A DNA stretch of 19,462 nucleotides. Origin: Microcystis aeruginosa W13-11 (lineage in GTDB: Bacteria > Cyanobacteriota > Cyanobacteriia > Cyanobacteriales > Microcystaceae). This document shows, piece after piece, positions 15,843 through 19,462 of the stretch. A model generated the notes under the pieces. The model was not told where the DNA came from, did no database searches, and worked only from the letters and a program-made list of their open reading frames with translations. The stretch is taken from positions 1-19,462 of the forward strand of contig JAADBR010000074.1 in assembly GCA_009995705.1 (NCBI GenBank). The letters are read 5' to 3'. A program made the translations under genes and the position numbers. The stretch's first letter is position 1. Every line of letters begins with the position of its first letter.

Positions 15843-16122
15843 CGGGTTCGATGCTGCTGGTTAAACCTTTATTTTTCAAGGTTTCACAGTAAAATTCCGC
15901 GTGTTCTTGGATGCAGGTAATCACCAAGGCTGTACCATTAGTGTGCGCTTCCATCATGATATCAACTGCTTGGGGTTGCGTCATACCGGCGATCGTTTGC
16001 ATTAAACTCTGAACCACATACTCCATCGAGTTAAAGTCGTCATTGTGGAGTAAAACGCGATAACGCGGTGCTGGTTTACGGATTGTCGCTGTGGAACGCT
16101 TTTCGATGACTTCTGTGGACAC
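15835..16122 (-). CDS. clpS: ATP-dependent Clp protease adapter ClpS
   Basis: The 95-residue adapter delivers N-degron substrates to the ClpC/ClpA unfoldase and ClpP protease in the cytosol. The family core is intact: YRVLLHNDDFNSMEYVV (Asn-Asp-Asp of the binding pocket), the helix VDIMMEAHTNGTALV, and the final segment EHAEFYCETLKNKGL. The disordered N-terminal leader of about 20 residues is usual. The ATG at 16122 follows GGAGAG. It overlaps the CPBP protease gene by 8 nt and is probably the first gene of that operon. Confidence 0.94.
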   Translation of the reverse strand: MSTEVIEKRSTATIRKPAPRYRVLLHNDDFNSMEYVVQSLMQTIAGMTQPQAVDIMMEAHTNGTALVITCIQEHAEFYCETLKNKGLTSSIEPDE

Positions 16123-16259
16123 CGTGTCTCTCCTTTGAATCTATATCACGAATACGAGTCAATTACCTAATGATCATAATCAAAATTTCCGGATTGAGCT
16201 AGGCTTTTTCTGTGATCCGTGGGGGGTTGGGTGTTGGGGAGTGGGGGACAGCCAAAGGA

Positions 16260-16288
16260 ATGACATTTTTATATGGATAGACCATAAT
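16260..16288 (+). promoter_or_regulatory. possible promoter for the STAND module
   Basis: ATGACA (16260-16265) and CATAAT (16283-16288) are 17 nt apart and resemble -35 and -10 boxes, 34 nt before the ATG at 16322. They sit in the 199-nt gap between the divergent clpS and STAND-module genes. There is no clear Shine-Dalgarno before 16322. Confidence 0.4.
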
Positions 16289-16321
16289 TGAATTAACCCT
16301 GTAATTTAACCTTATTTCTCT

Positions 16322-16822
16322 ATGTCTGCTGGCGAATTACAAAATCTCGATAAAAATATTCAACGCTTGAAAGAACAATTAGCGGGAAAGCGAAACACTT
16401 TAGTTACAATCGCACCGGAAGAACAAGTTAGGATCGAGCAGCAGATCGAAGATTTACGCCGACTAATTCGGGATTTTGAACGAGAAAAATGGGATATAAT
16501 CGCCAGCGACAGTCAAGAAGCGTCCTTTCCTGATGCGGAGGTAATGGTAGCAGAAATTATCACGGAAGTGACAGCAATTACCACAGAACCCCCCCCGCAA
16601 CTTGCTTCTGTACAAATCTTAGAATTATTAAACCAAATTCTGGCTAAACTCAATCAACCAGAGCGATCAGCAGCAGCCAAATTAAAAGCGGCCCTATCTA
16701 CTATACCCCCTTTTGTTTCCCTGACCTACGAGGCGGAATTAGATACTGAGTCAACTTTTAAGCGTTATTTTCCCACATTTAATCGTGCGATTGCAGGGGT
16801 GATAAATCGGCTAAAAAAGTAA
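16322..16822 (+). CDS. coiled-coil, effector-associated-domain-like protein preceding a STAND ATPase
   Basis: The 166-residue protein begins with an antiparallel coiled coil (about 5-60: NIQRLKEQLAGKRNTLV, then RIEQQIEDLRRLIRDFEREK), followed by an acidic linker, a helix (VQILELLNQILAKLNQ), and the segment FVSLTYEAELDTESTFKRYFP. Such arrangements occur at the N-terminus of cyanobacterial STAND proteins, where they connect to an effector; no catalytic site is seen. Its stop TAA (16820-16822) directly follows the heptamer A AAA AAG (16813-16819). A -1 shift there enters the frame of the next gene and gives an uninterrupted fusion, ...NRLKKVSIPSNVGKSTVNFVGRE.... It may therefore be the first part of one long protein. 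Confidence 0.65.
   Translation: MSAGELQNLDKNIQRLKEQLAGKRNTLVTIAPEEQVRIEQQIEDLRRLIRDFEREKWDIIASDSQEASFPDAEVMVAEIITEVTAITTEPPPQLASVQILELLNQILAKLNQPERSAAAKLKAALSTIPPFVSLTYEAELDTESTFKRYFPTFNRAIAGVINRLKK
16813..16819 (+). other. candidate -1 ribosomal frameshift site (A AAA AAG)
   Basis: The heptamer is in the required phase (ctA AAA AAG TAA) in the upstream ORF, one codon before its stop, and is the same sequence used by E. coli dnaX. An internal Shine-Dalgarno-like AGGGG lies at 16795-16799, 13 nt upstream. A clear downstream stem-loop is not seen, so efficiency is uncertain. The frame reached by -1 slippage is open from 16783 onward through the STAND ORF. Confidence 0.45.
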
Positions 16823-16845
16823 GTATTCCCTCTATCCCTAGTAAT

Positions 16846-18951
16846 GTGGGCAAAAGTACGGTTAATTTTGTCGGGAGGGAAGATGAGTTAACCTTAATTC
16901 ATCAGCAATTGCAAACAGAACAAGGGGTGATTGTTTGTGCAGTGGAAGGGTTAGGGGGAATAGGAAAAACCGCTTTAGCTTTGGAATATGCGAAACGATA
17001 CCAACAGGAATACGCGGCACAATATTGGTTATCCTTGCGACTATCGGGTTTAGCAGAAGAAATAGTTAAATTAGCTGGTCCCTATCTATCTTTACCAGAA
17101 ATATTGAAAAAAGAATCTTTAGAAAAACAAGTGAACTGGTATTGGCAAAATTGGCTACCTCAGCAGGGAAAATTATTATTAATTCTCGATGATGTCCCCA
17201 ATATCGACAGAATTCCTAATCGAATGTTACCAAAAGATTCTAGGATTAAGATATTAGTCACTACTAGGGAAAGGTGTCTTAGTACGGAATTTGAGTCTAT
17301 AGCTTTAGATGTTTTATCCTTGGATAAATGTGTAGAATTATTAACCAAAATTGTTGGTACTGCTAAAGTTGAGCAAGAAAAAGCTTTAGTAGAACAGATT
17401 TGTCACGAAATTTTAGGACGCTTAACTTTAGCAGTGGAGTTAGTGGGGGAATATTTAGCGAAAAATCGTCATTTAAAGTTTAGCCATTTACGCGATAAAT
17501 TAAATTTAGCTCATACTGCTTTAACTAAGGAAAGAAACCACAGAGATTATGGACATTTAGGGGTAGCAGCCGCAATTAAAATCAGTTGGGATGATTTAAG
17601 TTCTGCTGTTCAAAAAGTGGCAATGCTGTTGAGTTTATTCGCACCGGTGGCTATTGCTTGGACGTTGCTAGAAGATACGGCAAAATCCACGGAAATTACC
17701 GAAAGCGAACTAGAAGAAGCGCGGGGACAATTGGATAATTCTCATCTGATGCAACCCGTCGATGAGGACTATTCTTTTTATCGGATTCATCCCCTCTTGA
17801 GAGAATTTTTTCAACGGCAATTACAGGCAATTCCTCAGATAAATTCTCTTTATCGATGCGCTTTTGTGGAAACTTTGTTAACCATTGCTAAAACTATCCC
17901 GCAAACCCCCACAAGGGAGATTATTGCAGCAGTAACTCCCGCAATTCCCCATCTGCAACTTGTCAGTCAAACCATGTTAGATGATATTTCCAACCCAGAA
18001 GATAATTTAATTTTGGTGTTTCTTGGGGTAGCTTTATTTTATAAGGGACAGGGAGAATATAATTTAGCAGCAGTTACCTTAACAAAATGTTGTGAAGAAA
18101 TCCAATCTCGCTTAGGAGAAAACCATCCCCATTTTGCTGACAGTCTCAATAATTTAGCAGGATTATACCGATCCCAAGGCAGATACACAGAAGCGGAACC
18201 CTTGTATAAGCACTCCCTTTCTCTGATAAAACAGCGATTAGGAGAAAACCATCCCATTGTTGCTACCAGTCTCAATAATTTAGCAGAATTATACCGATGC
18301 CAAGGCAGATACATAGAAGCGGAACCCTTGTATAAGCTCTCCCTTTCTCTAAGGGAACAACTATTAGGAGAAAACCATCTGGATGTTGCACAAAGTCTCA
18401 ATAATTTAGCAGTGCTATACGAATACCAAGGCAGATACGCAGAAGCGGAACCCTTGTCTAAGAGATGCCTTTCTCTGATAGAACAGCTATTAGGAGAAAA
18501 CCATCCTCATTTTGCTACCATTCTCAATAATTTAGCGGAATTATACCGCTTGCAAGGCAGATACGCAGAAGCGGAACCCTTGTCTAAGAGATGCCTTTCT
18601 CTGAAAGAACAGCTATTAGGAGAAAACCATCCCGATGTTGCACAAAGTCTCAATAATTTAGCTTTTTTGTACCAATGCCAAGGCAGATACGCAGAAGCGG
18701 AACTGTTGTATAAGCGCTCCCTTTCTCTGAAAGAACAGCGATTAGGAGAAAATCATCCTAGTGTTGCTAAAAGTCTCCATAATTTAGCGGTATTATACGA
18801 ATCCCAAGGCAGATACGCAGAAGCAGAACCGTTGTGTGTGAGAGCTATTGCTATTTGTCAAGAAAGATTAGGAGAAAATCATCCCGATACCCAAACAGTA
18901 AGGCAAACTTGTATGATCCTGTTGTCGCGATTACCCAATAAAGAATTATAG
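16846..18951 (+). CDS. STAND (NB-ARC) ATPase with KLC-type tetratricopeptide repeats
   Basis: The product is 701 residues if started at GTG 16846. The NB-ARC part has FVGREDEL (8-15), the P-loop GLGGIGKT (35-42), Walker B LLILDD (111-116), LVTTRE (137-142) and a winged-helix end with the MHD-like RIHPLLREFF. A spacer leads to six 42-residue TPR units and a partial seventh from about residue 422, of the form RLGENHPxVAxSLNNLAxLYxxQGRYAEAEPLYKRSLSLxEQ. STAND proteins oligomerise when their sensor repeats bind a ligand; several bacterial ones are antiphage, but the trigger here is unknown. The GTG start has no Shine-Dalgarno, and family-like residues (SIPSN) extend upstream of it into the frame reachable by -1 shift from the preceding ORF. 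Confidence 0.85.
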   Translation: MGKSTVNFVGREDELTLIHQQLQTEQGVIVCAVEGLGGIGKTALALEYAKRYQQEYAAQYWLSLRLSGLAEEIVKLAGPYLSLPEILKKESLEKQVNWYWQNWLPQQGKLLLILDDVPNIDRIPNRMLPKDSRIKILVTTRERCLSTEFESIALDVLSLDKCVELLTKIVGTAKVEQEKALVEQICHEILGRLTLAVELVGEYLAKNRHLKFSHLRDKLNLAHTALTKERNHRDYGHLGVAAAIKISWDDLSSAVQKVAMLLSLFAPVAIAWTLLEDTAKSTEITESELEEARGQLDNSHLMQPVDEDYSFYRIHPLLREFFQRQLQAIPQINSLYRCAFVETLLTIAKTIPQTPTREIIAAVTPAIPHLQLVSQTMLDDISNPEDNLILVFLGVALFYKGQGEYNLAAVTLTKCCEEIQSRLGENHPHFADSLNNLAGLYRSQGRYTEAEPLYKHSLSLIKQRLGENHPIVATSLNNLAELYRCQGRYIEAEPLYKLSLSLREQLLGENHLDVAQSLNNLAVLYEYQGRYAEAEPLSKRCLSLIEQLLGENHPHFATILNNLAELYRLQGRYAEAEPLSKRCLSLKEQLLGENHPDVAQSLNNLAFLYQCQGRYAEAELLYKRSLSLKEQRLGENHPSVAKSLHNLAVLYESQGRYAEAEPLCVRAIAICQERLGENHPDTQTVRQTCMILLSRLPNKEL
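18109..18864 (+). repeat. six tandem 126-bp repeats encoding TPR units
   Basis: Units begin at 18109, 18235, 18361, 18487, 18613 and 18739, with a partial seventh at 18865. The DNA, not just the protein, is nearly identical between units (runs such as AGGCAGATACGCAGAAGCGG and TTAGGAGAAAACCATCC recur). The spacing is exactly 126 bp throughout. This indicates recent duplication or gene-conversion homogenisation and allows copy-number change without frame loss. Confidence 0.9.
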
Positions 18952-19246
18952 TAAAGATTTCCCGATTAGACAGTTAATCTGTTAAAAAGTATCAGGTAAG
19001 TAAAAGATATATCCGTTGTTAATGTTAATTATCAGTAGTGGGAGATAAAACCTTAAGAAATGTCAATTATCGCTATTCTTAACGAACCTCAATAAATTAG
19101 AATCAGATCATAAATGCGATCGCTTGCTCAATTCTCGATGATTAATCTAGAGGCTAAAATCAGCAACTGAGGCAATTAACCTTTTTCAAGCTACCGAGTT
19201 TAGGTGGTAGTCACTAATAACTGATAACTGGTAACTGATAACTGAA
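18952..19246. other. intergenic region with HIP1 site and short repeats
   Basis: No gene is seen in these 295 nt. They contain a HIP1 octamer at 19116-19123 and a short repeat in which CTGATAACTG occurs twice (19221-19230 and 19235-19244) just before the next start codon. Related TAACTAATAACTG sequence is also found near 11207. A clear terminator for the STAND gene could not be identified. Confidence 0.5.
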
Positions 19247-19462
19247 ATGACTCGCTTTATTTGGGATAAATTTAGCAAAGACTTCTTAGAAACCCTTCTT
19301 TCTCCCTACGGTACAGTGGTTGTCAGTAAAGAAGTCACCTCAGAAATTAAAGAAATTGATGTGTATTTTAGTCCTAATATCTCTGAAATTCCCTCTCAGT
19401 TGGGATTATTAGGCAAATTATGCCAAAATCCCTGTTTATTGGAACCCTATCGCAATGGGATT
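19247..19462 (+). CDS. Rpn/DUF4351-type PD-(D/E)XK nuclease-like protein, 5' end
   Basis: The frame opens at ATG 19247 and runs off the window after 72 codons. The start MTRFIWDKFSKDFLETLLSP, then VTSEIKEIDVYFSP and LGLLGKLCQNPCLLEPYRN, matches a cyanobacterial family often annotated as Rpn/DUF4351 or flagellar assembly protein H, with a predicted PD-(D/E)XK nuclease fold. The acidic IKEIDVYF segment would hold one active-site Asp. The Shine-Dalgarno is poor. The remainder lies outside the window, so length and integrity are unknown. Confidence 0.75.
   Translation, partial: MTRFIWDKFSKDFLETLLSPYGTVVVSKEVTSEIKEIDVYFSPNISEIPSQLGLLGKLCQNPCLLEPYRNGI

Noticed and set aside
18109..18951. CRISPR-like regular repeats
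   Set aside because: The 126-bp period is an in-frame multiple of 42 codons with TPR signatures, so this is a protein repeat.

Overview
The window reads as chromosomal DNA of a unicellular cyanobacterium, most likely Microcystis or a close relative. The evidence is six perfect HIP1 octamers (GCGATCGC at 3027, 4048, 7097, 7311, 7766 and 19116), a gifA-type glutamine synthetase inactivating factor behind a perfect NtcA box, a DnaK1-type Hsp70, a Uma2-family nuclease, an IMS-domain Ser/Thr kinase, a KLC-type TPR STAND protein and many decayed gene pieces between genes. The genus is inferred from protein style; no rRNA or other marker is present.

Layout. 1-321 is the 3' end of an FGE-sulfatase (C-type-lectin fold) gene whose last codons look like the variable region of a diversity-generating retroelement (DGR). 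It is followed by a pyrimidine tract, a GC hairpin, and a truncated Doc-type toxin gene. 649-1036 is the gifA transcription unit: NtcA box, promoter, gene, terminator. 1064-2894 (minus) holds a Uma2-family protein and a zinc alcohol dehydrogenase. 3309-7972 (plus) is a protein-quality and translation block: dnaK1, then dnaJ, a TusA-like gene and rsgA packed with 2- and 0-nt gaps. 8030-11171 (minus) pairs a membrane Ser/Thr kinase with a membrane-anchored beta-lactamase-fold hydrolase. 11462-12218 (minus) is a conserved hypothetical gene plus a likely gene fragment.

12411-15160 is a scarred accessory segment. It carries an 83-aa helical protein overlapping a 293-aa membrane protein, a palindromic repeat, a short signal-peptide-like ORF and a broken ammonium transporter gene (in-frame stop plus loss of its 3' half). 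It is bracketed by two same-orientation copies of the 3' end of a CPBP protease gene. The intact CPBP gene (15012-15842) overlaps clpS (15835-16122).

16322-18951 (plus) is a two-ORF STAND module: a coiled-coil, effector-associated-like protein followed by an NB-ARC/TPR ATPase. The first ORF ends at a dnaX-type slippery heptamer (A AAA AAG) directly before its stop, in exactly the phase that would carry ribosomes into the second ORF, which lacks a good start signal. The window ends inside a PD-(D/E)XK (Rpn/DUF4351-like) gene.

Functional themes are proteostasis (DnaK1, DnaJ, RsgA, ClpS), nitrogen control (gifA, dead amt), envelope signalling (kinase plus hydrolase) and accessory, conflict-type elements (DGR target, Doc remnant, STAND, Uma2 and Rpn-like nucleases). 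The strongest leads are the DGR-type variable region, the possible programmed frameshift in the STAND pair, and the duplicated CPBP tail around the accessory segment.
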